Shown in pieces: positions 52,732 through 61,771 of a DNA stretch of 64,000 nucleotides (the stretch's first letter is position 1; every line of letters starts with the position of its first letter). The notes beneath the pieces were generated by a model. The model was not told the origin of the DNA. It saw nothing but the letters and a program-made list of their open reading frames with translations, and did no database searches. This DNA is from an uncultured Sutterella sp. (lineage in GTDB: Bacteria > Pseudomonadota > Gammaproteobacteria > Burkholderiales > Burkholderiaceae_F), in the NCBI GenBank assembly GCA_937943605.1, contig CALEAW010000064.1:1-64000 (forward strand). The letters run 5' to 3'. The position numbers and the translations under genes were made by a program.

Positions 52732-53343
52732 TCAAGGTCTCACAAAAATTGATAATTCATGCGGTCCTTTAAGTCCAGGTTTGACTTGAAATGCCGAAAG
52801 AACGAATCGTTGCCACTGCCCCAAAACAAAAGCCATGAGTAATTTAGAACGGCCAGAAGCATCAAAATCAGCCGGAAGTTCGTGCTGAGCAATAGCTGTA
52901 CGAAAACCTTGTTTTAAGGCATTTTCAAGAGCTCCGTGTACACGATTCATACGCTCCGTTAACTTAGGTGTTTCATAAATCAACACCTGTCCCGTCATAA
53001 TTCTGGCCAAACCACGATTCGTTTCAGCAAACTTCAACATAACCGCAACCATAGCCTCGACTTGTGCTACACCTGTTAACGTTTCAGTCGCCCTTATTTG
53101 AGAGGTCAAACCAATCAAACTATCTTCTACAAAATCAATTAATGCATCAAATATCGCGGATTTACTATCAAAATAACGATATAGTAGCCCTTCACTAATA
53201 TCCAAAGAAGCTGCCACGCGCGCTGTGGTAACTTTTTCTAAATTAGGCTCTTCAAGCATTGTTGCTACAGCTCGCAATACTTCTGCCTTTCTTTCACTTC
53301 CCGAGCGGCGCTTTTTTAAAGTCGCATTTGGTGCTTCTAACAT
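52732..53343 (-). CDS. slmA: Nucleoid-occlusion factor SlmA (TetR family)
   Basis: DNA-binding protein that blocks FtsZ assembly over the nucleoid. 203 residues, close to E. coli SlmA (198). The TetR helix-turn-helix is VTTARVAASLDISEGLLYRYFDSKSAIFDALIDFVEDSL, followed by the SlmA-type ligand domain (FAETNRGLARIMTGQVLIYE). Its neighbour is the HAD nucleotidase region known from Burkholderiales, here separated by sppA. A generic TetR regulator is the alternative. Confidence 0.82.
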   Translation of the reverse strand: MLEAPNATLKKRRSGSERKAEVLRAVATMLEEPNLEKVTTARVAASLDISEGLLYRYFDSKSAIFDALIDFVEDSLIGLTSQIRATETLTGVAQVEAMVAVMLKFAETNRGLARIMTGQVLIYETPKLTERMNRVHGALENALKQGFRTAIAQHELPADFDASGRSKLLMAFVLGQWQRFVLSAFQVKPGLKGPHELSIFVRP

Positions 53344-53397
53344 AACAATAACTAGAATTTCATCAATAAAAGTCTTAGAACTTTACCGCAAAGTTAA

Positions 53398-55170
53398 TCA
53401 TAACGTCGGCTCAAAAGGTGCCCAAGCCATTGAGCAACCAATTTGCTGATTAAAAGCTCGCAACTTAGTATCAATTTCAAGAAGGCGCTCTACTTGTGTA
53501 CTCACATGAGTCGTAATCATCGTACGTATATAACTCTTCCAAGAAGACGTCTGAGGCTCATAATACAAAACCGTTGCATTAGGCTCGAGATCTGAAGCTT
53601 TTTTGGCAACCTCAATCGCGTCATGCAATCCCCCTAATCGATCGGCTAATCCATATTTAACCGCCTGTTTTCCAGTCCAAACTCGACCCTGCGCTAGTGT
53701 TTCCACCTGAGCTAAATCCATGCGTCTAGATTGAGCAACCAAACGCTTAAACTCACCATAGGTACGCATGACGCTACCTTCAATTAAACGTCGTTCAACT
53801 AAAGAAGGCTCGGCAAAAAAAGTCCCTACATCCGCCAAAGGAGTAGTGCGATATCCACCACGACCAATCTCTAATTCTGCCAGCGCCCTGTCAGCACGAA
53901 ACGTCATCGCAAACACACCAATAGACCCAGTTATGCTCAAAGGATCCGACAAAATTTGATCCCCTGCTGTTGCTATCCAATACCCTCCTGAGGCAGCCAT
54001 ATTACCCATAGAGACAATAACAGGCTTCTTCGTTTCTTTACGGTACTTTTCTAGACGAGCACGAATAAGCTCTGATGCTAAAGCATCTCCACCAGGACTA
54101 TTGATTCGTAACACCAAACTCTGAATCCGAGGGTCTGCTTGCGCTTCGTCGATTAAAGCATTGAGCGTTTGAGGGGTTATACCTCCCAAATCAGGCATCG
54201 ATGAAATTTGCCCCTCTGCGACAACAACCGCAATAGCTCCTTGAGTACTTGTAGAGTTTGTTGTCACAGTCGCATATGTCGGCATATCTATGCAATTAAG
54301 CGTCCCATTGCGGCTATATTTTTTCTCTATCATGGCAACAAAATCGTCTTTTGTTTCAAGTGCATCTACAAAACCAGACTCTAGGAATAAAGTCGCCAAA
54401 GATGTGAAGTCTGAGCTATCCTGAATAATTTGATTAATCAAACGAACGACCGCCCCCTCTTCCATCCCTCTACGCTTTTCAAGCCTTTTGATGATAGTAT
54501 CCCAGGCATCATCCATATAACTCTTTTGAGCCATTAGACTTTCACTGGAAGGCTCACTCAATGTAAAAATCTCTGGAGCACTTTTAAAAGCACCTGCTTT
54601 ATGAACCTCAACCTCTAGGCCAATTGTTTTTAATAAATTACCCCAATACAACGTAGTGGAGGACAGCCCTTTTAAACTTACATCTCCCATAGGATGAAGG
54701 CCAACATGATCAGCATGAGACACTATCAAATATTGCGACTGCGTGAAAGAATTTCCCCACACCCATACCTGCTTACCAGACCTTTCCCGATATCTATCAA
54801 TGGCAGCTCCAATTTCACGGGCACTTGCCATGCCTACAGCGGTCATATCTTCCACATTCAAAATGACACCAGCAATTCTAGAGTCCTCTGAAGCAATGTC
54901 TAACGTATGCACAACATCAGCCAAGCGAGTATCCGTACTTAATGGCTGAGCTAGCATCGCCATGATTGACGGAGGATTTTCTGGAGTCGTCTCCTTCACC
55001 TCTCCAACAATATCAATAGTCAATAGCGTCCCATCCAACACCTTTTTGTGTTGTATTCCGTACCAACTACCGACCAAACACGCCACAACAAAGATAAAAA
55101 ACAAAGCGTTAACGATGAAACGGCGAAAACTATCTAACAGCCTGTAAGCCTTCAAAATACGAGCAAACAT
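53398..55170 (-). CDS. sppA: Signal peptide peptidase SppA (67-kDa type)
   Basis: Inner-membrane protease that degrades cleaved signal peptides. 590 residues as in E. coli (618): one N-terminal membrane helix (about 19-36), then two tandem S49 domains. The catalytic Lys196 is in HKAGAFKSAPEIF of the first domain and the nucleophile Ser394 in MAASGGYW of the second. It ends 54 nt before slmA and starts 7 nt after the HAD gene, so the three are probably cotranscribed. Confidence 0.94.
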   Translation of the reverse strand: MFARILKAYRLLDSFRRFIVNALFFIFVVACLVGSWYGIQHKKVLDGTLLTIDIVGEVKETTPENPPSIMAMLAQPLSTDTRLADVVHTLDIASEDSRIAGVILNVEDMTAVGMASAREIGAAIDRYRERSGKQVWVWGNSFTQSQYLIVSHADHVGLHPMGDVSLKGLSSTTLYWGNLLKTIGLEVEVHKAGAFKSAPEIFTLSEPSSESLMAQKSYMDDAWDTIIKRLEKRRGMEEGAVVRLINQIIQDSSDFTSLATLFLESGFVDALETKDDFVAMIEKKYSRNGTLNCIDMPTYATVTTNSTSTQGAIAVVVAEGQISSMPDLGGITPQTLNALIDEAQADPRIQSLVLRINSPGGDALASELIRARLEKYRKETKKPVIVSMGNMAASGGYWIATAGDQILSDPLSITGSIGVFAMTFRADRALAELEIGRGGYRTTPLADVGTFFAEPSLVERRLIEGSVMRTYGEFKRLVAQSRRMDLAQVETLAQGRVWTGKQAVKYGLADRLGGLHDAIEVAKKASDLEPNATVLYYEPQTSSWKSYIRTMITTHVSTQVERLLEIDTKLRAFNQQIGCSMAWAPFEPTL

Positions 55171-55177
55171 GTTGTTA

Positions 55178-55855
55178 CTATCTCTTCAAAAAAGGAAGTT
55201 CACGGATATGCGTAATACTATGATCCACAAACGGCGATGCATATCGGTTCGACAATTTCCCATTCCTTTGTCGATAACCCGTGCACCATACTGTTCGCAG
55301 TCCTACTTCATGAGCGCATTTTAAATTCATGAGGCTATCGTCAACTAACGTTGCACAATGGGGAGACACCTGAAATCGTCTACACGTTTGCAGTAGCATC
55401 AACCGACTAGGCTTAGGTCTCCACTCTCCTAACGCCCTCATATCACTACTAGTTACCATGCCATCTATAACCGCCCCCAAATGCAAATATCTAAGAACGC
55501 GTTCTGCATAACTCCTCGGACCGTTTGTGAAAATAACCTTTTTACCAGGCAATCCGCGAAGAATGCTTGCAAGATCTTGGTCATAACACACAAAAGGAGA
55601 GAGATCAAAATCATGAGCGAAGGATAAAAAGTGGGTAGGTTCGATGCCATGATGTCGCCATAACCCTAAAAATGTGGCACCGTACAGAGTCCAGTAGCGA
55701 GTTCTTAGATCCGAAGCTTCAGCTTCGCTGACGTTTAAATACTTCATGATGTAAGCATTCATACGAAGATGAATCTCATACAACATGCTAGAAGACGCTT
55801 CAAAAAGCGTATCGTCCAAATCTAACAACCACAATTTGGTCTTGGCTACATTCAT
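55178..55855 (-). CDS. HAD-family pyrimidine 5'-nucleotidase-like hydrolase
   Basis: A 225-residue HAD phosphatase with nucleophile motif DLDDTLF (Asp12, Asp14), motif II in VIFTNGPRSYAERVL, Lys of motif III in WRPKPS and motif IV VDDSLMNL. Similarity to the SDT1/pyrimidine 5'-nucleotidase group, which neighbours slmA in Burkholderiales, suggests a nucleotide substrate. The ATG comes directly after the T-run of the dksA terminator, so its ribosome binding site and promoter are unusual or weak. Confidence 0.83.
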   Translation of the reverse strand: MNVAKTKLWLLDLDDTLFEASSSMLYEIHLRMNAYIMKYLNVSEAEASDLRTRYWTLYGATFLGLWRHHGIEPTHFLSFAHDFDLSPFVCYDQDLASILRGLPGKKVIFTNGPRSYAERVLRYLHLGAVIDGMVTSSDMRALGEWRPKPSRLMLLQTCRRFQVSPHCATLVDDSLMNLKCAHEVGLRTVWCTGYRQRNGKLSNRYASPFVDHSITHIRELPFLKR

Positions 55856-55857
55856 AA

Positions 55858-55906
55858 GAAAAAACTCGACAACCGTTAACCATTAAGGTAAACAATTGCC
55901 GAGTTT
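55858..55906 (-). terminator. Terminator of dksA, adjoining the next start codon
   Basis: Read on the minus strand, AAACTCG pairs with CGAGTTT, with further G-U-containing pairing inside, followed by a T6 run that ends 3 nt before the ATG of the HAD gene. Confidence 0.7.
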
Positions 55907-55969
55907 ATCAGCTCTGATCAGTTTTTCTATCTTCTATATAGAGACAACTGCATCAAATAGCTTCCAGAA

Positions 55970-56389
55970 TTAATCTCCGTAGAGCTTCTGCTTCAGTTCG
56001 CGTCGCTGCTGAGCTTCTAACGACAAAGTTGCCGTCGGGCGAGCTAACAAACGAGCAACCCCGATAGGGTCTCCCGTTTCTTCACAATACCCATAATCAC
56101 CATCGTCGATACGCTTGATTGCTGCCTGCACCTTTTTGAGAAGCTTACGCTCTCGATCTCGTGTACGAAGCTCAAGAGCGTGTTCTTCTTCGATCGTAGC
56201 ACGATCTGCTGGATCAGGAACGATGGTCGTTTCACGCAAATTCACGGTTGTCTGATCCGCATTAGCGCGAAGTTCAGCTTCCATAGACTGGAGGCGATGC
56301 TTAAAAAAAGCTAACTGACGATCATCCATATAGTCGTCTTCGGACATTTGAAGAAGTTCGTCAACTGTAAGTAAAGTCGTTGTGCCCAT
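55970..56389 (-). CDS. dksA: RNA polymerase-binding transcription factor DksA
   Basis: Binds the secondary channel of RNA polymerase and works with ppGpp in the stringent response. 139 residues: a coiled coil with the tip aspartates in DPADRA (Asp59, Asp62) and a C-terminal zinc-finger fold. Only one of the four zinc cysteines remains (Cys102); the other positions are Thr105, Ser123 and Ala126 (CEET...SLEA). This single-Cys form is found in alpha- and betaproteobacteria and should be less sensitive to zinc loss and oxidation. The ATG at 56389 (MGTTTLLT) is chosen by similarity. Confidence 0.94.
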   Translation of the reverse strand: MGTTTLLTVDELLQMSEDDYMDDRQLAFFKHRLQSMEAELRANADQTTVNLRETTIVPDPADRATIEEEHALELRTRDRERKLLKKVQAAIKRIDDGDYGYCEETGDPIGVARLLARPTATLSLEAQQRRELKQKLYGD

Positions 56390-56549
56390 CACTTCGTCTT
56401 CTATTGAAATGTTTGCATAACAGAGCCCCAATAAAATCAGGGCAATTGGTGAATATGGGTTTATACAGGAAAATCACTCACTTTGCCAGGATTCGGCAAT
56501 CTTTTTCTTTGAGGAAATTCCCTCATTACCCTTTCTGAAGCTGTAATGT

Positions 56550-57542
56550 TTATACCAAACAAGTGGCTAATCCTCGGCGAATCGCCTCTTCAGGCAAATT
56601 TCGTCCAATAAAAACCAACTTCGAAAAAGGTTTTCTTTCTCCCCATGTATCCAGTACATCGCTAACAGCTAGCATATGTACCCCCTGAAAGACAACCCTT
56701 CGGTCTGTACCTTCTAAATAGAGCACACCTTTGTATCTGAGCATATCTTGCCCGTAAACGCTCGTTAACGATGCAATATAACGTTCCAACTTCATTGGAT
56801 CAAACGGACGCTCAGACTCATAAACAAACGAATGAATATCGTCATTATGGTGATGCATGTGATGATCATTGTTAAAAAAGGCTGGATCCACATCTAATAC
56901 ATCATTCATGTTAAATCCAGTGATATTTAACACTTCATCAACAGGGCAATTCCCCATATTGACTCGCTTAATCGGTGCTCTCGCATTCATTGAGCGTAAT
57001 CGTTGCTCTAATGCTACAATCTCCTGCTCATCGCAGAGATCGGTTTTGGATAGCAAAATCCTATCTGCAAACCCAACCTGATCTCTCGCCGCAGCTTCCA
57101 TATCCAATGTTTCGTTAGCGTGTTTGCAGTCCACTACGGTCACGACACCATCTAAACGGAAGAAGGCGGCAACAGCATCATCCATAAAGAAAGTTTGAGC
57201 AACAGGCCCAGGATTAGCAACACCGCTTGTTTCAATCACAACATAATCAAAAGCTATTTCGCCTTTCTGTTGACGAATTCTTAGATCCGTCAATACACGA
57301 GAAAGATCTCCACGGATTGTGCAACAAACACATCCATTGTTCATATTGACAATCTGCTCACGATCACTCTGTACAAGAAGGTCGGTATCTATATTTTCCT
57401 TCCCAAATTCATTTTCAATAATCGCAATCTTGTAGTTGTGATTTTCATTCAGAATTCGGTTCAATAGCGTCGTTTTTCCTGCACCAAGAAACCCTGTCAA
57501 AATAGTTACAGGAATATCGGGCCCCTGCTCTTCCACTACCAT
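56550..57542 (-). CDS. CobW/COG0523-family zinc-chaperone GTPase
   Basis: A 330-residue metal-trafficking GTPase. Walker A GFLGAGKTT (17-25), the metal-binding CxCC (Cys71, Cys73, Cys74 in NGCVCC), NKxD-like SKTD, and a His-rich loop HHMHHH that could bind zinc. A C-terminal CobW_C domain follows. The neighbour is dksA, not cobalamin genes, so zinc handling is more likely than cobalt. The ATG at 57542 has AGAAGG 8 nt upstream. No Zur-like palindrome was recognised in front of it. Confidence 0.88.
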   Translation of the reverse strand: MVVEEQGPDIPVTILTGFLGAGKTTLLNRILNENHNYKIAIIENEFGKENIDTDLLVQSDREQIVNMNNGCVCCTIRGDLSRVLTDLRIRQQKGEIAFDYVVIETSGVANPGPVAQTFFMDDAVAAFFRLDGVVTVVDCKHANETLDMEAAARDQVGFADRILLSKTDLCDEQEIVALEQRLRSMNARAPIKRVNMGNCPVDEVLNITGFNMNDVLDVDPAFFNNDHHMHHHNDDIHSFVYESERPFDPMKLERYIASLTSVYGQDMLRYKGVLYLEGTDRRVVFQGVHMLAVSDVLDTWGERKPFSKLVFIGRNLPEEAIRRGLATCLV

Positions 57543-57610
57543 GATCAATGCCTTCTTTTATATTGAAGGAGAGGAACCAATGCCCTCTCCTGTTCTAACA
57601 ACCAACCGAA

Positions 57611-58822
57611 TCAAAAAGGACGCACCAAAAGATGCAAACCCTTTAAGTACTCACCTTCTGGATACGTCATCAACAGCGGATGATCCAATCCTCCTCCGAA
57701 GCGCCCAATAGCCCAGGCATCAACCTTTGAATCAAATACAGCGCCCGCGATGATTTTTTGGAATAGATCAACATCCACCGCACCAGAACAAGAGAACGTA
57801 AAAAGTTGGCCACCAGGATTCAAAAGTTTCAAACCATTCAAGTTGATGTCTTTATAAGCTCTTGCCGCTCGATCGACATGATGATGATTAGAAGCAAACT
57901 TCGGAGGATCCAAAATCACCAAATCAAACTTCTCACCCGCATCTCTCAATTTACGCAAATACGTAAATACGTCCGCACAGACGAATTTAGCCGTCGAGCC
58001 ATCAAAACCATTAAGTTTGGCATTTGAAGCAGCCATATCCAAGGCCTCTTGAGAAGAGTCTACAGACACAACTTCGGCGGCTCCTCCCTTCAATAAAGCC
58101 AAAGAAAAACCACCGGTGTAACAGAAACAATTTAAGGCGCGCATCCCACGACCATATTTACGTCGGAATGCCTCTGCGACTTTTTGAGCTGTCAAGCGAC
58201 TTTCTCTTTGGTCAACATAGAATCCGGTCTTGTGTCCAATACGTACATCAACACCATACCGAACACCATCCTCAACAACCTCAATAGAAGCAGGTGGCTC
58301 TTCTCCTCGAAGGAGTTCACTTCGGATGGGCAACCCCTCCCGCTGTCGTGTTGCTGCATCTGATCGATCGAAAATCGTTTTCGCGCCCGTCAGCTTCAGC
58401 AATAAGTCTGCAATCAATTCGCGATGAGCCTCGACACCTGCTGCTTGAAATTGAGTTACTAAGCACTGATCATACTGATCAACAATCAACCCTGGGAGAC
58501 CATCAGCTTCGCCAAAGATGAGACGAATGGCTGTCGTTCGATCACGTAAAACCTCGCGAGCTGAAATGGCATCGCGCAACTTTTTCTCAAACCATTGCTC
58601 ATTAATAACGTCGTCCATCTTAAAAGACCAACAACGAGCACGTAATGATGAGGCTGGCGAATAGGCTGCCCACGCTAAGAAACGCCCATCTGCACTTACT
58701 ACTCGAACAGTTTCACCACTTTGCGGCTTCCCTGTCAGTTTATGAACAGCCGTATCGTAGATCCACGGATGGCGTCTTAACAAAGATCGTTCTTTGCCTT
58801 TCTTTAAAATTAAATCAATCAT
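57611..58822 (-). CDS. rlmI: 23S rRNA (cytosine-5)-methyltransferase, RlmI-like
   Basis: A 403-residue class I SAM-dependent methyltransferase. The N-terminal PUA domain (LRRHPWIYDTAVHKL) is followed by an EEHEE region and the methyltransferase with NCFCYTGGFSLALLKGGA as motif I and DPPKFA as the catalytic motif. The layout matches RlmI, which makes m5C1962 in 23S rRNA. Its start overlaps the dapF stop by 8 nt, suggesting coupling. A weak inverted repeat (57567-57591) lies after the stop. Confidence 0.88.
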   Translation of the reverse strand: MIDLILKKGKERSLLRRHPWIYDTAVHKLTGKPQSGETVRVVSADGRFLAWAAYSPASSLRARCWSFKMDDVINEQWFEKKLRDAISAREVLRDRTTAIRLIFGEADGLPGLIVDQYDQCLVTQFQAAGVEAHRELIADLLLKLTGAKTIFDRSDAATRQREGLPIRSELLRGEEPPASIEVVEDGVRYGVDVRIGHKTGFYVDQRESRLTAQKVAEAFRRKYGRGMRALNCFCYTGGFSLALLKGGAAEVVSVDSSQEALDMAASNAKLNGFDGSTAKFVCADVFTYLRKLRDAGEKFDLVILDPPKFASNHHHVDRAARAYKDINLNGLKLLNPGGQLFTFSCSGAVDVDLFQKIIAGAVFDSKVDAWAIGRFGGGLDHPLLMTYPEGEYLKGLHLLVRPF

Positions 58823-59699
58823 GGCTAATGCCTTTTGGAATGGTTATTTCACCATTAAAAACTGTTTGAGCGGGACCGGTTAAATAAACTGGTGCATTTG
58901 GATTCGTCAACCCTTCCCAATGAATCGTTAACTGTCCACCTCGAGCCTCTAATGTTACTTCGTTCTCGAAGAAACCTCTTTTAATCCCTTCCACTGCGGC
59001 CGCACAGGCACCTGTTCCACAAGCCAACGTCTCTCCTGCCCCCCTTTCCCAAACACGGATCTTCCCATGCTGTGGGGAAAGTACTTCTAAAAAACCGACA
59101 TTGACACGTGCAGGAAAAGACGCAAAACACTCTAGTTCCGATCCGACCTCAGTCACAGGTGCAACATCTATATCCTCCACACGAATCACTGCATGCGGAT
59201 TTCCCATCGAAACTGTCGAAAACCATACCTCTTTATTTTTAAGAAGAGCGCAATACATTCGAGAATTGCCCTCCTGATAAGTTTTCAAATGTCCAGGTAC
59301 GAAAGGTAGATCTTGAGGATGATGCTTAGGAACCCCCATATTAACCGTCACTCTACCATCATCTTTAATTTCGGGCTCAATGATGGTCTTCATGGTTTCG
59401 ACGCGAATAACTTTTTTATCTGTTAGACCAACTTCGTGCACAAAAACTGCAAAACAACGAGCACCATTACCGCATTGTTCTACCTCACCTCCATCACAAT
59501 TGAAAATGCGGTACTTGAAATCAACGCCGTCTATGTGGGATTTCTCCACTAAAAGAACTTGATCTGCTCCAATACCAAATCGGCGGTCTGCTAGATATCT
59601 AATAAATGCAGAATTAGGATCAATCGTTTGACGAATGCCATCTAAAACAACAAAGTCATTCCCTGCACCTTGCATTTTGGTAAAAAAAACTTTTCTCAT
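58815..59699 (-). CDS. dapF: Diaminopimelate epimerase
   Basis: Makes meso-diaminopimelate for peptidoglycan and lysine. 294 residues with the two catalytic cysteines in QCGNGARCFA and LACGTGACAA, and the N-terminal FTKMQGAGNDFVVLD. ATG 59699 gives MRKVFFTK; the TTG two codons earlier is unlikely. It follows two acyltransferase genes closely on the same strand. Confidence 0.97.
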   Translation of the reverse strand: MRKVFFTKMQGAGNDFVVLDGIRQTIDPNSAFIRYLADRRFGIGADQVLLVEKSHIDGVDFKYRIFNCDGGEVEQCGNGARCFAVFVHEVGLTDKKVIRVETMKTIIEPEIKDDGRVTVNMGVPKHHPQDLPFVPGHLKTYQEGNSRMYCALLKNKEVWFSTVSMGNPHAVIRVEDIDVAPVTEVGSELECFASFPARVNVGFLEVLSPQHGKIRVWERGAGETLACGTGACAAAVEGIKRGFFENEVTLEARGGQLTIHWEGLTNPNAPVYLTGPAQTVFNGEITIPKGISHD

Positions 59700-59711
59700 T
59701 TTCAACGTTTT

Positions 59712-60593
59712 TTAGTAGAGCGATTGCTCACCCTCTGGTCTAGTTTTAAACCGACGATGAACCCATAGATATTGATCAGGATATGCACGGATCCATTCCT
59801 CTAGCTCTTGATTGACTCGTAACGTATCAGCCTCAAAATCTTTAGTCGGAAAATTTTCCCACGGCTTAGAAATAATGACATGGTATCCACGGTCTGTCAT
59901 CGTAGCAATACACCAAAAAACCCTGGCTTTTGTCACTTTTGCAAGACGTGAAACCATCGGCAATGTTGCGGCTTTGATCCCAAAGAATGGGACAAAAATC
60001 GAATTTTTTACCCCGTGATCCATATCGGGTAGATAATAAAAAGGAAGTCCTTCTTTCATTGCTCGCAAAACTGGACGAAGGTCGCTCGCATCACTTTTAG
60101 CAATGAGAATAGGATCGGAAAACCGTTTTCTCCCCTTCAAAACAGCCTCATCCCAAGCAGGATTACTTTGTTTTTGATAAAGAGAGACACCGCGAATATA
60201 AGTATTGAGCGCAATACCTGCCGCATCTAGCCCCGCAAAATGTGGCGCAACCACTATAACAGGACTCTTAGATGCTGTGTCCAACAGTGTTTCAAGCCCT
60301 TCAAAAGTCACAAACTTCTGAATTTCCTCTTTATCTGCCTCCCATAAAGTACCATGATCAACAGCAGCTCTCGCTAAACGAACATATACTCGATGCGCTA
60401 ACGCCTGACGCTCTTTATGTGACAGCTCAGGGAAACATAATTTCAAGTTCGTCGTAATCACTTTTCTACGTTTAGGAATTGCTACCCAAAGTAACAAAGC
60501 TACGACTCGTGCCAATCCCTCTCGAATAAACATGGGAACATATCTCATGCTACGCACCCATGCTATCCAAAATTTGGAAAATAACATAGTCAC
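59712..60593 (-). CDS. LpxL/LpxM-family lipid A acyltransferase, second copy
   Basis: A 293-residue membrane-bound acyltransferase of the late lipid A acylation family. The HX4D motif is HFAGLD, with an N-terminal hydrophobic region and the family C-terminus QYLWVHRRFKTRPEG. It probably adds a secondary acyl chain to Kdo2-lipid IVA. It starts with GTG at 60593, overlapping the upstream stop (GTGA); AAGGAG lies 8 nt before it. Which chain and position it uses cannot be read from the sequence. Confidence 0.85.
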   Translation of the reverse strand: MTMLFSKFWIAWVRSMRYVPMFIREGLARVVALLLWVAIPKRRKVITTNLKLCFPELSHKERQALAHRVYVRLARAAVDHGTLWEADKEEIQKFVTFEGLETLLDTASKSPVIVVAPHFAGLDAAGIALNTYIRGVSLYQKQSNPAWDEAVLKGRKRFSDPILIAKSDASDLRPVLRAMKEGLPFYYLPDMDHGVKNSIFVPFFGIKAATLPMVSRLAKVTKARVFWCIATMTDRGYHVIISKPWENFPTKDFEADTLRVNQELEEWIRAYPDQYLWVHRRFKTRPEGEQSLY

Positions 60594-61462
60594 TTACGAT
60601 TCTCCTTTTTGAAAGGATGTGCCCCTGCAGGAACCTTATAGCGGTTATAGCTCCAGGCATATTGTTCGGGCATTCGTCGAATGATCGTTTCGATCTTAGA
60701 ATTCATTGCTGCGACATCTTTATGAAGATCTCCGGATAAAGGATCATCCCAACGCTCAGCCTCCAAAAGCCACCCATGACCCGAACGCACACCCCATGCA
60801 AAAATACGAATCGCGTCAAACTGCTGAGCGACTCGAACAGGCAACGTCATAGTGTAAGCTGGTCGATTAAAGAAATTAACCCATACTCCTTCACCTTTTG
60901 AAGGCACTTGATCAGGTAAGGCGCCAAAAGTATGACCTTGTTTGAGATTTCGAATCACTCGTTTTACACCAACAAGCGTCGTCGGACACGCCTCAATTCC
61001 TGGAGCTTGTCTCGCTTCACCTACGAGTTTTCGCAAAATGCCAACCTTCGGTGGGCGATAAAGAACCGATATTTTCCGTCCTGTATCTTTATAAAAACTG
61101 GCTGCTAACCATACAGGAAGCACTTCAAAACACCCGACATGAGGGGTCATGAAAACAATTGGCCTCTTGCTCGCCATCGCCTCTTGAATCATTGCTTTAG
61201 TTTCGTCAGAAACAGTGATCTTGGACAAAACTATCTCCGAAGGCCGATACCACACCCACAAACTTTCTAACGCCTGCCTCCCCGCGTTTCGGCCAACTCT
61301 TGCGAATAAGTGAGGATCTGTGTATCCGGCTTGCTCTAAATTTTCCTTAGCTCTCTCTTTGAGTTGTGAAGACAATTTAAATGTCATACCACCGAGAGCT
61401 GCTCCCGTGATCTGCAAAAAACGAAGTGGGAGCCTGGAGCACAGTTTTAACAACCAATACAT
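60590..61462 (-). CDS. LpxL/LpxM-family lipid A acyltransferase, first copy
   Basis: A 290-residue member of the same family. The catalytic motif is HVGCFE (HX4E), followed by YRPPK and LPDQVPSKGEGVWVNFF; the C-terminal YAWSYNRYKVP matches the family. It is the first gene of the minus-strand cluster acyltransferase-acyltransferase-dapF-rlmI and is divergent from metK. The pair with the next gene should provide the two secondary acylations of lipid A. Confidence 0.86.
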   Translation of the reverse strand: MYWLLKLCSRLPLRFLQITGAALGGMTFKLSSQLKERAKENLEQAGYTDPHLFARVGRNAGRQALESLWVWYRPSEIVLSKITVSDETKAMIQEAMASKRPIVFMTPHVGCFEVLPVWLAASFYKDTGRKISVLYRPPKVGILRKLVGEARQAPGIEACPTTLVGVKRVIRNLKQGHTFGALPDQVPSKGEGVWVNFFNRPAYTMTLPVRVAQQFDAIRIFAWGVRSGHGWLLEAERWDDPLSGDLHKDVAAMNSKIETIIRRMPEQYAWSYNRYKVPAGAHPFKKENRK

Positions 61463-61642
61463 GTCACTTCCAATAATTTCACTTTGAATTTTTTATTTTA
61501 TCGAATTCCCATCTACTTCCCCACAATAAAGACTTCGAACATCGCTCCAACAAGGCTAGCTATTACATTTTTATAAGACTAAAACGACAACTTTTATCCA
61601 TTTAGGGTGGCATCCTTTTTGCGCACGATGTATCATTCGCCA

Positions 61643-61737
61643 ATCGCCGAGTTAACGAAGACAACTTGCGGGGCGAACTAAATACCGCTAAAGCGTCTTA
61701 CGCATATGACGTTGTCATACCTCCTGCGTTAGGCGCT
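61643..61737 (+). promoter_or_regulatory. Structured 5' leader of metK
   Basis: The 309-bp gap between the divergent acyltransferase and metK holds no gene but two strong RNA structures on the plus strand. The first pairs TCGCC (61644-61648) with GGCGA (61672-61676), with GAGTT/AACTT inside. The second is a long stem AGCGTCTTACGC (61692-61703) with GCGTTAGGCGCT (61726-61737), 11 of 12 positions paired, enclosing a perfect small hairpin ATGAC-GTT-GTCAT (61706-61718). It ends 22 nt before the GGAG ribosome binding site. It does not match a SAM riboswitch that I can recognise. Confidence 0.45.
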
Positions 61738-61771
61738 GCCTTCTTAATACCTAATTACTGGAGTATGGCGA

